Shown here in pieces: positions 1 through 6,872 of a stretch of 7,702 nucleotides of DNA. This DNA comes from Pirellulaceae bacterium (GTDB lineage: Bacteria; Planctomycetota; Planctomycetia; Pirellulales; Pirellulaceae), in assembly GCA_013002105.1 (NCBI GenBank), contig JABDKS010000964.1, positions 1 through 7,702 on the forward strand, given 5' to 3'. The notes under the pieces were generated by a model that worked only from the letters and a program-made list of their open reading frames with translations, was not told where the DNA came from and searched no databases. Numbering within the stretch: position 1 is the first letter of the stretch; each line of letters opens with the position of its first letter. The position numbers and the translations under genes are program-made.

Positions 1-252
1 GTTCTGAAGAATCGTTTTGCACGGTTGGCGGACCGTGAGGTGATTCTGATCGAGCTTCTACCGCTGCATAAGACCTTTGGTTTTTTCGGCAGAGTAAGAG
101 GCTATACGACCGCTGCCGTCGGATTCACGGACGAAACCTTTGCTCAGTGGGCCGAACTGTTTGGCGATGCCATCCAGGCGCCTCCTGGACCGAGCGACTA
201 TGCAAATCAAACGATTACAACGTCGCTGGATCCACAAAGTTGGGAATCATAG
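1..252 (+). CDS. C-terminal fragment of an unrecognised protein
   Basis: An open frame enters from the left edge and ends at TAG 250-252, so only the last 83 residues are visible and the true start lies outside the window. The piece starts VLKNRFARLADREVILIE and ends SLDPQSWES. It has no membrane segment, signal peptide or catalytic motif that I recognise. It looks soluble and folded: a hydrophobic strand (VILIELLPL), a glycine/aromatic turn (FGFFGRVRGY) and an amphipathic helix (ETFAQWAELFGDAI), followed by a proline-rich polar tail. A TTG at 25 is an internal codon, not a likely start, because the frame is open further upstream. I infer coding from the balanced composition and clean continuation from the edge. 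The function is unknown. Confidence 0.6.
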   Translation, partial: VLKNRFARLADREVILIELLPLHKTFGFFGRVRGYTTAAVGFTDETFAQWAELFGDAIQAPPGPSDYANQTITTSLDPQSWES

Positions 253-954
253 GCTAGGGGTGATTTGAAACCGACAGCCATCGGTTGATGGACTCCTGAC
301 AAAACAACCCACAACTGGTCGCGATACCAACGGTCTCCCACGGTTTTCGTGAAGTAGGATGCATCGACCGCTATCTCGAAGGAACTGGCGCAAGTCGCAT
401 CGGTCTGACGGACGGCAGGGAGAACGAAGCGTCCAACGGAATTTAAATTTGAATGCTTCCCCGCATGCGAATCGGGCCTGGTCGATGAGGAAGCGACGCC
501 GAGATAACCCCGGTCCATCCTTTGATCGCGGGACATAACGAGACTTATGACGGCCTTGTCGTAAGTGCTTGGCACGCAAGGAACAATTGCGTCGCAGAAC
601 CGATGACCCTGCGGCGAAAAAGTTCAATCGCCGTCTTGTCACACCGACTTATTCAGAGCGTTCGCTTGCCGTGTTTTTAGTGAATCACAGCTAGCGCCGG
701 CGGCGTCCGAGTCGTCACGATGGTCGGCAATGCACGGAGGTTTACCACGCTGGCCCAGATTGGGTGCAACATCTGGTGCAACGGTTCGAACTGCGGCACC
801 GTCGGCCTTTGCGGTTTTTCTCGTTGGAGCGACGAAGTGCAACAAACGGGACGTCGCCGAACGATGAGTCACCAGCGGTCTATTTTGACATCGTAGAGGT
901 CACCGATTCGAATTCTGTATCGTCCGCTAATTTTCGAACCCTGTAGAACGGACT
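253..954. other. Gap of about 700 bases without a convincing gene
   Basis: This stretch separates the left-edge gene from the 3' end of the chemoreceptor gene. Minus-strand open frames cover 207-575, 247-642 and 639-872, and a plus-strand frame covers 764-946. They overlap one another or the end of the left gene, are rich in Arg, Ser and Cys, and resemble no family I know. A small perfect stem-loop (269-286) lies just after the left gene, and an 8-base direct repeat GGTGCAAC occurs at 763-770 and 775-782. No tRNA cloverleaf, insertion-sequence end or array was seen. It may be decayed coding sequence or plain spacer. Confidence 0.5.
269..286 (+). other. Small stem-loop after the left gene
   Basis: AACCGA (269-274) and TCGGTT (281-286) form a perfect 6-base-pair stem around a 6-base loop, 17 bases after the stop codon at 252. 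There is no run of T after it on either strand, so it is not a classical intrinsic terminator. It could be a 3'-end stem or chance. Confidence 0.2.
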
Positions 955-964
955 TCAGTCCGTT
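947..964. repeat. Perfect inverted repeat spanning the chemoreceptor stop codon
   Basis: AACGGACT (947-954) and AGTCCGTT (957-964) are perfect inverted copies separated by two bases. As RNA this gives a 7-pair stem with a 4-base loop. On the minus strand the loop contains the TGA stop of the chemoreceptor gene (complement of 955-957), and the entering arm encodes its last residues. No U-run follows the stem, so intrinsic termination is doubtful. I have an unverified recollection of similar ACGGACTGAAGTCCGT palindromes being scattered through planctomycete genomes, so this could be a dispersed repeat that now supplies the end of the gene. Confidence 0.6.
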
Positions 965-3150
965 GCTGATTTGCTCGGCTGGTTGCCGGGTTTTTCTTTT
1001 TCGCCGATCGGGACGCCGGCGTCAGCTGTGGCCCCGATCGGTGCGGGTTTCGTTGCACCCATCAATTGTTTTAATTCTTGGCCCAGCCGATCGAGATCTA
1101 GCACCGCCCGATCACAATCCTGCGACGCTTGCATCGCATCATTGGATGACTGTTCGACTCCGCCCATCGCTTGCTGAATCTGAGTCATCGCCGAAGCTTG
1201 CTGCGCGGTCGATGCAAGGATTCGTGATGCATTGGTCGCAGCGTCGTTAATAATCGCGGCTAAACGGTCGATCGTCGCAGCGGCGTCGTCGATCACGTCC
1301 GAAGCCACCGTGATCGCGCCATGACCGCGTTCAGCCGATTCGATACTCGTCTGAGTGGCATGGATGGTCTTGGTAAGAATTCGGTGAATCTCCTGTGCCG
1401 ATTCCTTGGACTGCTGCGCCAACCGTTTGACCTCGGTCGCCACCACCGCGAACCCTCTGCCCGCCTCACCAGCTCGGGAGGCTTCCACGGCGGCATTGAG
1501 TGCGAGCACATTGGTTTGTTCGGCGATGTCATTGACGACGGCGATGATGCTACCAATCTCCTGGGCCCGCTGGGCAAGCGACAAGACATGCGTCACAGTT
1601 TCTTCGAATTGAGACTGCACACCGTGCATGGCCTCTTTGGCCTGTTCGATGCTTCCGCGACCCGTCTGGCCGATGCTGGCCGCTTCGCGGCTGGATTGTT
1701 CCACCTGACTGGCGTGCTGACTGGTCTGTTGCGCAGCGGCTGTGACTTCGGCGACCGTCGAACCAGTTTCGGTAACACCGACCAACTGATTTTGGATCGT
1801 GCGAACTTGCGTGGCAGCGACCGACTTTAGGTTTTGCGTGGCCGTTGCCAGAGTATCGACCGCTGTACGGATTCCTTGCAACAATTGTTCAACATTTTGT
1901 CGCGACCGCTGCTCCGATTCCAAGGACGATTTTAATTCCGTCGTCAACTGTTCGACCGACTCACGTTGACGGCGATCCATCATGGCTTGCTGCGTCAGAC
2001 GATCATGCTGCTGAGCCAGTTGAGTCCTCATGGTGGCGAACGCCATCGCCAGATCGCCGACTTCGTCATTGGCAAACTGGAAAGCACGCGAATCGGATGA
2101 CACTTCGCCGGTCGCCATTAGATTGGCCGAGCGGGTAAGTTCGCGAATAGGGCGGGCCACACGTCGCGCCACCACGTAGGCAAACACAAGTCCAATTAAG
2201 AGTGTCAATCCGCCCATCGCGACCAGCCAATTGGCCAGCCGTGTGATCGGCGCCAAGGCCTCGCGCGTATCAATCTTGGCAATCATTCCCCAATCGCGAT
2301 ATCCAAGCGGTGCCGACGCGACCAGCGTCTCAGACCCCCGATAGTCTTTGGCGGTAAAGAAATCGCGGGTCCCTTCGATCGCCTTTTTCATGGCCACATC
2401 GTTGGCCAGCCGGCCTTGCTGCAATTGTGAATCATGCCGTGGCGGAAACAAATACCCGAATTGACCCTGGGCGTCAGGGATCCCTACGAGTACTTCACCT
2501 GTTTTTCCGAGGCCTTGGTAATCCGACATGTACACGACCATGCGATCAATCTTGATCGCCACGATCGCGACTCCGAGGTGGGTTTGGTCCGATGCTGTTG
2601 CTGGTGCGGACACAGTACTGCGCCACTGCAAACCGTCAAAAAACGGCGGACTGAAATAGGCCTCTTCGCGTCCATTCTGAAAAGCGCCGGTGTCGGAAAC
2701 ATCACGATCGAGCATTGACGTGTCGGTGCTGGTTACGATGATTCCGTCTGGATCGGTGATCGATACCGTCAAGAATCCTTCGGTGCTGTCGAGCGCATCG
2801 AGCAATATTTTGCGGGTACCGGTCAACATCGCTTCTTGCTGGCTCGTTCCCGATTGGTAATCCGCCAGCAGTTGACGTAGACGGGTGCGACTGGCGACCA
2901 GTGCGACCCGTTCGTGTTGCTGGCTGACGTAAGCCAACAGCAGTTTTTGACGATCGTTGGCAATGACGCTGAGCCGCAGGTTGATCTGGTCGTTGATGAT
3001 CTCGCGAGCGACATAAAAGGCGGCCGCCGTCAGAAAGACCGTGCTGAGAAGCAGCAGGAGCGACGCAAAAAGTGCCAACCGTGCTCGAATCGGCATGCGC
3101 ATCGAGCCAGAATGAACTGACGGGTCTCGGTCATCCGGCGGCATCGACAT
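955..3150 (-). CDS. Methyl-accepting chemotaxis protein (dCache-like sensor, HAMP, signalling domain)
   Basis: This is a transmembrane chemoreceptor of 731 residues that would control the CheA kinase through CheW in polar or membrane arrays. A short cytoplasmic N-terminus precedes TM1 (about 23-47). The periplasmic sensor spans about 48-305. Its GKTGEVLVG segment (216-224) and the [12 protein letters not shown] end (283-294) are typical of double-Cache sensors, whose usual ligands are small organic molecules such as amino acids. TM2 (about 306-327) leads into a HAMP domain (about 328-380, with ARPIRELTR at 332-340), a Gln-rich coiled coil and the signalling hairpin. The tip [17 protein letters not shown] (541-557) and the following [15 protein letters not shown] are near-consensus, so CheA/CheW contact should be intact. 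The Ala/Gly/Pro-rich tail ends SATD and lacks the NWETF-type pentapeptide that tethers CheR/CheB in some receptors. ATG at 3150 is the first in-frame ATG; ATG 3144 is also possible, and neither has a clear Shine-Dalgarno site. No che gene is nearby, so it is an orphan receptor. The ligand is unknown. Confidence 0.95.
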   Translation of the reverse strand: MSMPPDDRDPSVHSGSMRMPIRARLALFASLLLLLSTVFLTAAAFYVAREIINDQINLRLSVIANDRQKLLLAYVSQQHERVALVASRTRLRQLLADYQSGTSQQEAMLTGTRKILLDALDSTEGFLTVSITDPDGIIVTSTDTSMLDRDVSDTGAFQNGREEAYFSPPFFDGLQWRSTVSAPATASDQTHLGVAIVAIKIDRMVVYMSDYQGLGKTGEVLVGIPDAQGQFGYLFPPRHDSQLQQGRLANDVAMKKAIEGTRDFFTAKDYRGSETLVASAPLGYRDWGMIAKIDTREALAPITRLANWLVAMGGLTLLIGLVFAYVVARRVARPIRELTRSANLMATGEVSSDSRAFQFANDEVGDLAMAFATMRTQLAQQHDRLTQQAMMDRRQRESVEQLTTELKSSLESEQRSRQNVEQLLQGIRTAVDTLATATQNLKSVAATQVRTIQNQLVGVTETGSTVAEVTAAAQQTSQHASQVEQSSREAASIGQTGRGSIEQAKEAMHGVQSQFEETVTHVLSLAQRAQEIGSIIAVVNDIAEQTNVLALNAAVEASRAGEAGRGFAVVATEVKRLAQQSKESAQEIHRILTKTIHATQTSIESAERGHGAITVASDVIDDAAATIDRLAAIINDAATNASRILASTAQQASAMTQIQQAMGGVEQSSNDAMQASQDCDRAVLDLDRLGQELKQLMGATKPAPIGATADAGVPIGEKEKPGNQPSKSATD

Positions 3151-3157
3151 AGTTCAC

Positions 3158-3163
3158 ATTGTA
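3158..3163 (-). promoter_or_regulatory. Possible -10 box of the chemoreceptor gene
   Basis: Read on the minus strand, TACAAT (5 of 6 matches to TATAAT) ends seven bases before the ATG at 3150. Transcription would then start at or next to the start codon, giving a leaderless or nearly leaderless mRNA. No good -35 hexamer lies 16-18 bases upstream, so this is weak. Confidence 0.2.
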
Positions 3164-3550
3164 ATCACGCACGTATCATTGCGTTGGCCGGACGATACCG
3201 CGTCTTGAACAGTCGTTGACCTGACCACCCTATGCTGTCACGAACCGTCGGGGCAGGGACGGTTTCCTCAACGTCTTCCCAATAGAACCTGAGCCGGCGA
3301 CTATACCACCTCTTTTGAATCGGTTTCTCCCTGGGCAGATTGATCAGAATTGTTCCTAAGTCGAACCCGAGACCCTCGGTCACTAGTTGTTTTTTTGCAG
3401 CGGGTAGTGGTGCTAACGGGATCAGGTGCACTCGCTTGGTACGGGCTGGTCGATCATCCCCTCCTTTGCACCTTTCCAAGCCACTCAACAGCGATCGGTC
3501 CCGCCAAGTCACAATGATTGATTTTTAATCGCCGACACCTTGTCGACGGC

Positions 3551-3588
3551 TATATAAAATAAACCTCGGTCGCGTTGTTTTCGACCGA
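3551..3588 (+). promoter_or_regulatory. Possible -10 box and leader stem-loop before the membrane-protein gene
   Basis: An AT-rich stretch at 3551-3561 contains TATAAA (3553-3558), a plausible -10 box in otherwise GC-balanced DNA, but no convincing -35 element sits at the right distance. Downstream, TCGGTCG (3566-3572) and CGACCGA (3582-3588) form a perfect 7-base-pair stem with a 9-base loop, followed by TTTTCC. If transcription starts near 3565, the hairpin would lie at the 5' end of the leader, about 40 bases before the ATG at 3630. A role in RNA stability or attenuation is speculative. Confidence 0.25.
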
Positions 3589-3629
3589 TTTTCCTGGGTC
3601 GTTATACAGGTTCGTTGAGACATCGCTCC

Positions 3630-4460
3630 ATGACCGAATCAAAAACATCACTGTCGACTGAACCGGCGAAGATCGATGTCCTGACAATCGGTGGCGTTGC
3701 TGTTGGTGTTTACTTTCTTTGCTCCTTTGTCCACGAGGCTGTTGGCCATGCCGGGACAGCAGCATTGCTGGGCGCTCAGGTCACAAAAATCACAACCGCT
3801 TATGTCACGCACCAGGGCGCGTCGGGCTCAGAGGCCAGGTTGATCGCTGCTGCGGGAATCGTTGCCAACTTGCTTGTTGGCGGTCTGGCATTCTTGGCAC
3901 GACACAAATGGCAGCGTTGCGACAATGATGTGGCGCACTACTTTCTCTGGCTATTGGGTCACATGAATCTGTTTACCGCCGGGGGCTACCTGATGACCTT
4001 TGCTCTGATGAGAGTTGGGGATCTGAACATCGTCGTGCGTGGGCTTGCATACGAAATGGCAATTCGCATTACGATGCTTCTGGTTGGTCTCGTGATCACC
4101 GCATGGACGTTCGTTTATGCGGGAAGAACGCTCGTCGAATTCGCGGGACACAGTGGCGATCGGATACGCCGTGGCGTAGCGATGACCTTGACACCGTATC
4201 TGGTCGGCGGCAGCGCCAACGTCGGGGCATCCCTGCTTGGCATCGGCGAGGTACCGGTGGCGATCGTACTGATGTCTGCCGTCGGCGCGACGTTTGGCGG
4301 CATGTTCCCGCTTGTTTGGGTGCCGCTCATGATGCCAAAATCGAGTGACCACCTCCGGGTTCGCACACCTGGGCGAAGCATTTCCTGGCTGATCGCAGGT
4401 GCCGTTTTTCTGGTGCTGTACCTTTTTCTAGGCCACGGAATCAGCTTCGCAACCGCTTAG
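3630..4460 (+). CDS. Polytopic membrane protein with HEXXGH motif, putative M50-like metallopeptidase
   Basis: This gene encodes 276 residues with about seven predicted membrane segments (roughly 16-40, 69-90, 102-126, 144-165, 182-205, 208-233 and 250-270). The first segment ends in FVHEAVGHAGTAALLGA, with H35, E36 and H40. The layout (a His-Glu motif in the first helix, then small residues, then LLGA) resembles site-2-type M50 peptidases, whose motif is HExxH. Here there is one extra residue, giving HEXXGH, the spacing known from the M49 dipeptidyl-peptidase III family. A later GHMNLFTAGGYL segment (110-121) and D131 in RVGDL recall the place where M50 enzymes carry their third ligand, but no NPxPxLDG motif is present. 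Possible further ligands are H103, H111 and D131. I infer a membrane-embedded peptidase or an inactive relative; activity and substrate are unknown. ATG 3630 is chosen over TTG 3615. Neither has a good ribosome site. The gene converges on the kinase gene and their stop codons overlap. Confidence 0.8.
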   Translation: MTESKTSLSTEPAKIDVLTIGGVAVGVYFLCSFVHEAVGHAGTAALLGAQVTKITTAYVTHQGASGSEARLIAAAGIVANLLVGGLAFLARHKWQRCDNDVAHYFLWLLGHMNLFTAGGYLMTFALMRVGDLNIVVRGLAYEMAIRITMLLVGLVITAWTFVYAGRTLVEFAGHSGDRIRRGVAMTLTPYLVGGSANVGASLLGIGEVPVAIVLMSAVGATFGGMFPLVWVPLMMPKSSDHLRVRTPGRSISWLIAGAVFLVLYLFLGHGISFATA

Positions 4461-6259
4461 CGGATTTGAGCGTTTTCGATTTCATCCAGGGCGAGAGTCG
4501 CGGCGGCGATGCTCTCACCAGAAAGTTTCGCTCTCCAGGGTTCAGCGGATGCGTTGGCAGATCTCAGCACGCGCCAGTACAGCCAGACCGAGACAACGAA
4601 ACCGATGATCCCGACGAGCAGTGAGACGATCAGCGAGTGCGGATGGAGCACGGCGTCGAAACCAACCGCAACGCAAACGGGAATCCACATCAACCACCAC
4701 ACAAACCCGATGATGACACCGGCACGCAGGTAGCCCGATCGCACGCTGTCCAGTTTGCTGCGGATGTCGACAATGGGTTTGGAGTAATCGATTCGTTTGA
4801 TTCTCGTGCAGACCAGCAACGCTTGAGATATCACGATCACGCCATACACATGCAAAATGGCTCCGTTAACCACTCGATGCGGAACCTGCGTATTGCGTGC
4901 CCAGCATTGCACTCCGAGCACAATCAGAGCAATGCCGATGACCACCTGCAGTATCTGTCCGCGGAAGAGCGGCCGCAGTGAACTTTCTACGCGCTCCATT
5001 AGCTGACGTCGCGTCAACAACATCCGTGCGGCGAGCTCCTGCTGAGCCAGACTCGCGGTTGCGGTTGCCTCGTCGTCACGAGGTGTTGCATCACTTGCAA
5101 CCGTCCGCGCGAGCGCCGGATTGCTGGTCGTCGTGATCGATTGCACGTCCGACTTAATCTGACTGGCCCGCTGATAGCGTCGCCGCGGTTCCTTTTCAAG
5201 AGTACGCAGTACGACTTCGTCAAGGCGGACGTCAATTTCGACTTTCTTTGACGGTGCTGCGAAACGTCCAATCGGCAGTTCGCCGGTCAGCATTTCGTAG
5301 AAAACCACACCAAGCGAATAGATGTCCGCACGGTGATCGACGCCGCGTGAACCTTCCAGTTGTTCAGGAGCCATGTACCGAGGTGTTCCCATGACCTGAT
5401 GCGTCCCAGTGAGCATCTCCTGTTGGCTCTCGGTTCCCAATATTCGCGAGAGCCCGAAATCGGCGATCTTCACCGACCCGTCAATGGCAATCAGGATGTT
5501 CTCGGGTTTGATGTCGCGGTGGACAACGCCTTTGTCGTGTGCGTACTGCAGGGCATCGCAAAGGTGCGGCACAATGGCTAGCGAGTGTTCGGGCGATAAC
5601 TGTCCTGCTTGAACAACCTCTCGAAGCGTTGAACCATCCACGAATTCCATCAGGAAGTAATAGGTGTCTGCTACCTTGCCGAATTCATAAACAGAAACGA
5701 TGTTGGGGTGACTTAGTTTTGCCAGTGTGCGAGCTTCCCGTGTGAAGCGTAGTGCAAATTTGACATCGTGGCCAAACTCCTCGGGCAGAATTTTCAACGC
5801 GACAAGACGATCGAGCCCTGATTGGCGAGCCTTGTAAACGGCGCCCATGCCGCCTGCGCCGATCAGCTCGATAATTTCCAGCGACGGGAAAAGCTCAGCG
5901 AGACGGCCTACGGTCGGCGGTTCAAACCCGCCAGTGCGTTGGGTGCGTTTGTTTAGGCCGTCGTCCAGGGCGTCGTCCAGGGCGTCGTCCAGGGCGTCGT
6001 TGATCGCTTTTGATCCTGCTGGAAATCGGTCCAGGTATTCTTGCTTGGTCGGCGTTTCACCCCGCCGCCGCCGGTAATCGATGTCCAGAGCAATCAGTTC
6101 GGCAAACAGGACGTCTCGCTCAGTTGGTGAGACATCGGCCGAAAGCACCGATTCGATCGTCGGTGGCTCGTCGGTTTGCCACTTGCGTTCAAAATCAGCG
6201 CAGAGATCATCAATCCGCTCCAGGGCTGCAATCGGTAGTTTTTTGTGACGGATGTTCAT
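4457..6259 (-). CDS. Membrane-anchored Hanks-type serine/threonine protein kinase
   Basis: This gene encodes a 600-residue kinase that transfers phosphate from ATP to Ser/Thr of proteins. The N-terminal 110 residues (with RRRRGETPTKQEYLDRFP) are of a kind often found on planctomycete kinases, followed by an Asp-Ala-Leu-Asp repeat at about 87-101. The kinase domain spans about 128-377 and all key residues are present: glycine loop GAGGMGAV (134-141), K156 in VALK, E175, HRDIKPEN (247-254), DFG (267-269) and APE (297-299), with Thr residues in the activation loop. HRD contains the arginine typical of activation-loop-regulated kinases. The C-terminal third has four membrane segments (about 435-453, 465-485, 512-535 and 543-564) and no large extracytoplasmic domain such as PASTA, so sensing would occur in the membrane or cytoplasm. 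ATG 6259 is used; TTG 6268 has AGGA five bases upstream and would add three residues. The start lies inside the sigma factor gene, implying co-transcription and probably translational coupling. The likely partner is that sigma factor. Confidence 0.95.
   Translation of the reverse strand: MNIRHKKLPIAALERIDDLCADFERKWQTDEPPTIESVLSADVSPTERDVLFAELIALDIDYRRRRGETPTKQEYLDRFPAGSKAINDALDDALDDALDDGLNKRTQRTGGFEPPTVGRLAELFPSLEIIELIGAGGMGAVYKARQSGLDRLVALKILPEEFGHDVKFALRFTREARTLAKLSHPNIVSVYEFGKVADTYYFLMEFVDGSTLREVVQAGQLSPEHSLAIVPHLCDALQYAHDKGVVHRDIKPENILIAIDGSVKIADFGLSRILGTESQQEMLTGTHQVMGTPRYMAPEQLEGSRGVDHRADIYSLGVVFYEMLTGELPIGRFAAPSKKVEIDVRLDEVVLRTLEKEPRRRYQRASQIKSDVQSITTTSNPALARTVASDATPRDDEATATASLAQQELAARMLLTRRQLMERVESSLRPLFRGQILQVVIGIALIVLGVQCWARNTQVPHRVVNGAILHVYGVIVISQALLVCTRIKRIDYSKPIVDIRSKLDSVRSGYLRAGVIIGFVWWLMWIPVCVAVGFDAVLHPHSLIVSLLVGIIGFVVSVWLYWRVLRSANASAEPWRAKLSGESIAAATLALDEIENAQIR
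5960..6000 (-). repeat. 12-base in-frame tandem repeat in the kinase gene
   Basis: The plus-strand unit GTCGTCCAGGGC occurs exactly at 5960-5971, 5972-5983 and 5984-5995, followed by a partial copy GTCGT at 5996-6000. On the coding (minus) strand it encodes Asp-Ala-Leu-Asp repeats, kinase residues about 87-101, between the N-terminal region and the kinase domain. The identical DNA copies point to recent slippage expansion. Any gain or loss of a unit keeps the frame. Confidence 0.9.
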
Positions 6260-6872
6260 GGAGTTCAACCAATTCCTGCTGACATTTTTCTCGAATCAGG
6301 TGCAGACGACGTTCGATTGTCCGCTCAGAGCAGCCAAAACGCTGTGCGAGTTCCGCGTTTGAATACCCTTCTAATTTGGCTACCGCTAAATCTCTGAGTT
6401 GCCCGACACCTAAATGAGAAAAAAGCTGTTCCACCGATTCCTGCATCATCAGCACCATTTCCGGGGACGGTTCGTCGCCGATGGCTTCAATGACCCTGCC
6501 ATCGTCAAACGAGCCATCGTCACCAGTGTGGTCCAAAGAATGGAGTCTGACGTTGCCGCCACGTCGCTGTCGCAGGTCGTGTCTTCGTTTGTCGACCACT
6601 TTCCTGGCTGCCATTCGCAGTAACAACCGCCAAAGATCGTCTCGATCTGACAAGTCGGGAAACCGCCCGTTTTCTGCCGCGTTGTAGAAGCTGTCGAAGA
6701 CACTCAGTACGATATCTTCCTCGTCCGAGACGGCTCGATTTTGCCCATACAACCGGCCCCGCACCGACCGCACAAGACGGTCGAAGTAATGTTGCCAAAT
6801 GCGATTCGCGGCGGTCGAATCACCAGTCTTGACCAGATGAATCCAGTGGCTGACATTCGTGGATTTCGACAT
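6210..6872 (-). CDS. Planctomycete ECF-type RNA polymerase sigma factor
   Basis: This gene encodes a 220-residue sigma factor with regions 2 and 4 only, which directs RNA polymerase to a dedicated promoter set. Region 2 (about 1-95) has SDEEDIVLSVFDSFYNA (49-65), the counterpart of the DxED core-binding motif, followed by FPDLSDRDDLWRLLLRMAARKVVD, which matches my recollection of planctomycete ECF factors (Sigma70_ECF type). A basic linker and an acidic stretch (DHTGDDGSFDDG) lead to region 4 (about 143-200) with the helix-turn-helix NAELAQRFGCSERTIERRL. The short tail contains HEHPSQKTTDC, rich in possible phosphorylation sites. ATG 6872 starts just before conserved sequence; the frame continues up to TTG 7022, but those 50 residues do not look like sigma sequence. 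No Shine-Dalgarno site is visible. The gene overlaps the kinase start by 50 bases. No anti-sigma gene follows; the kinase takes that place, so control by phosphorylation is the leading hypothesis. Confidence 0.93.
   Translation of the reverse strand: MSKSTNVSHWIHLVKTGDSTAANRIWQHYFDRLVRSVRGRLYGQNRAVSDEEDIVLSVFDSFYNAAENGRFPDLSDRDDLWRLLLRMAARKVVDKRRHDLRQRRGGNVRLHSLDHTGDDGSFDDGRVIEAIGDEPSPEMVLMMQESVEQLFSHLGVGQLRDLAVAKLEGYSNAELAQRFGCSERTIERRLHLIREKCQQELVELHEHPSQKTTDCSPGAD

Larger units (their letters stand above)
3151..3629. other. Divergent intergenic region
   Basis: This region of about 480 bases separates the chemoreceptor gene (leftward) from the HEXXGH membrane-protein gene (rightward), so it must hold both promoters. 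A perfect 7-base-pair stem-loop is visible, AACCGTC (3243-3249) with GACGGTT (3258-3264) around a G-rich 8-base loop; it has only TTTCC after it and is not a strong terminator. A minus-strand open frame at 3165-3512 (115 codons, very Arg-rich) resembles no protein I know and is probably chance. No RNA gene was recognised. Confidence 0.5.

Noticed and set aside
207..642. Overlapping minus-strand open frames of 122 and 131 codons
   Set aside because: They overlap each other in different frames, one runs antisense into the left gene, neither matches a family I know, and no promoter or ribosome site supports them.
763..782. Direct repeat GGTGCAAC with a 12-base period
   Set aside because: Only two 8-base copies with no flanking structure; within chance expectation.
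1321..1830. 169-codon plus-strand open frame inside the chemoreceptor gene
   Set aside because: It is antisense to the highly conserved signalling domain, whose codon structure explains the open frame.
3243..3264. 7-base-pair stem-loop as an intrinsic terminator
   Set aside because: It lies between divergent genes where no terminator is needed, and no clear T-run follows on either strand.
3165..3512. 115-codon minus-strand open frame upstream of the chemoreceptor gene
   Set aside because: Arg-rich composition, no recognisable domain and no ribosome site; probably chance in the intergenic region.
5958..6001. Short tandem repeats read as a CRISPR array
   Set aside because: The copies are contiguous without spacers and in frame inside the kinase gene, so this is a coding tandem repeat.
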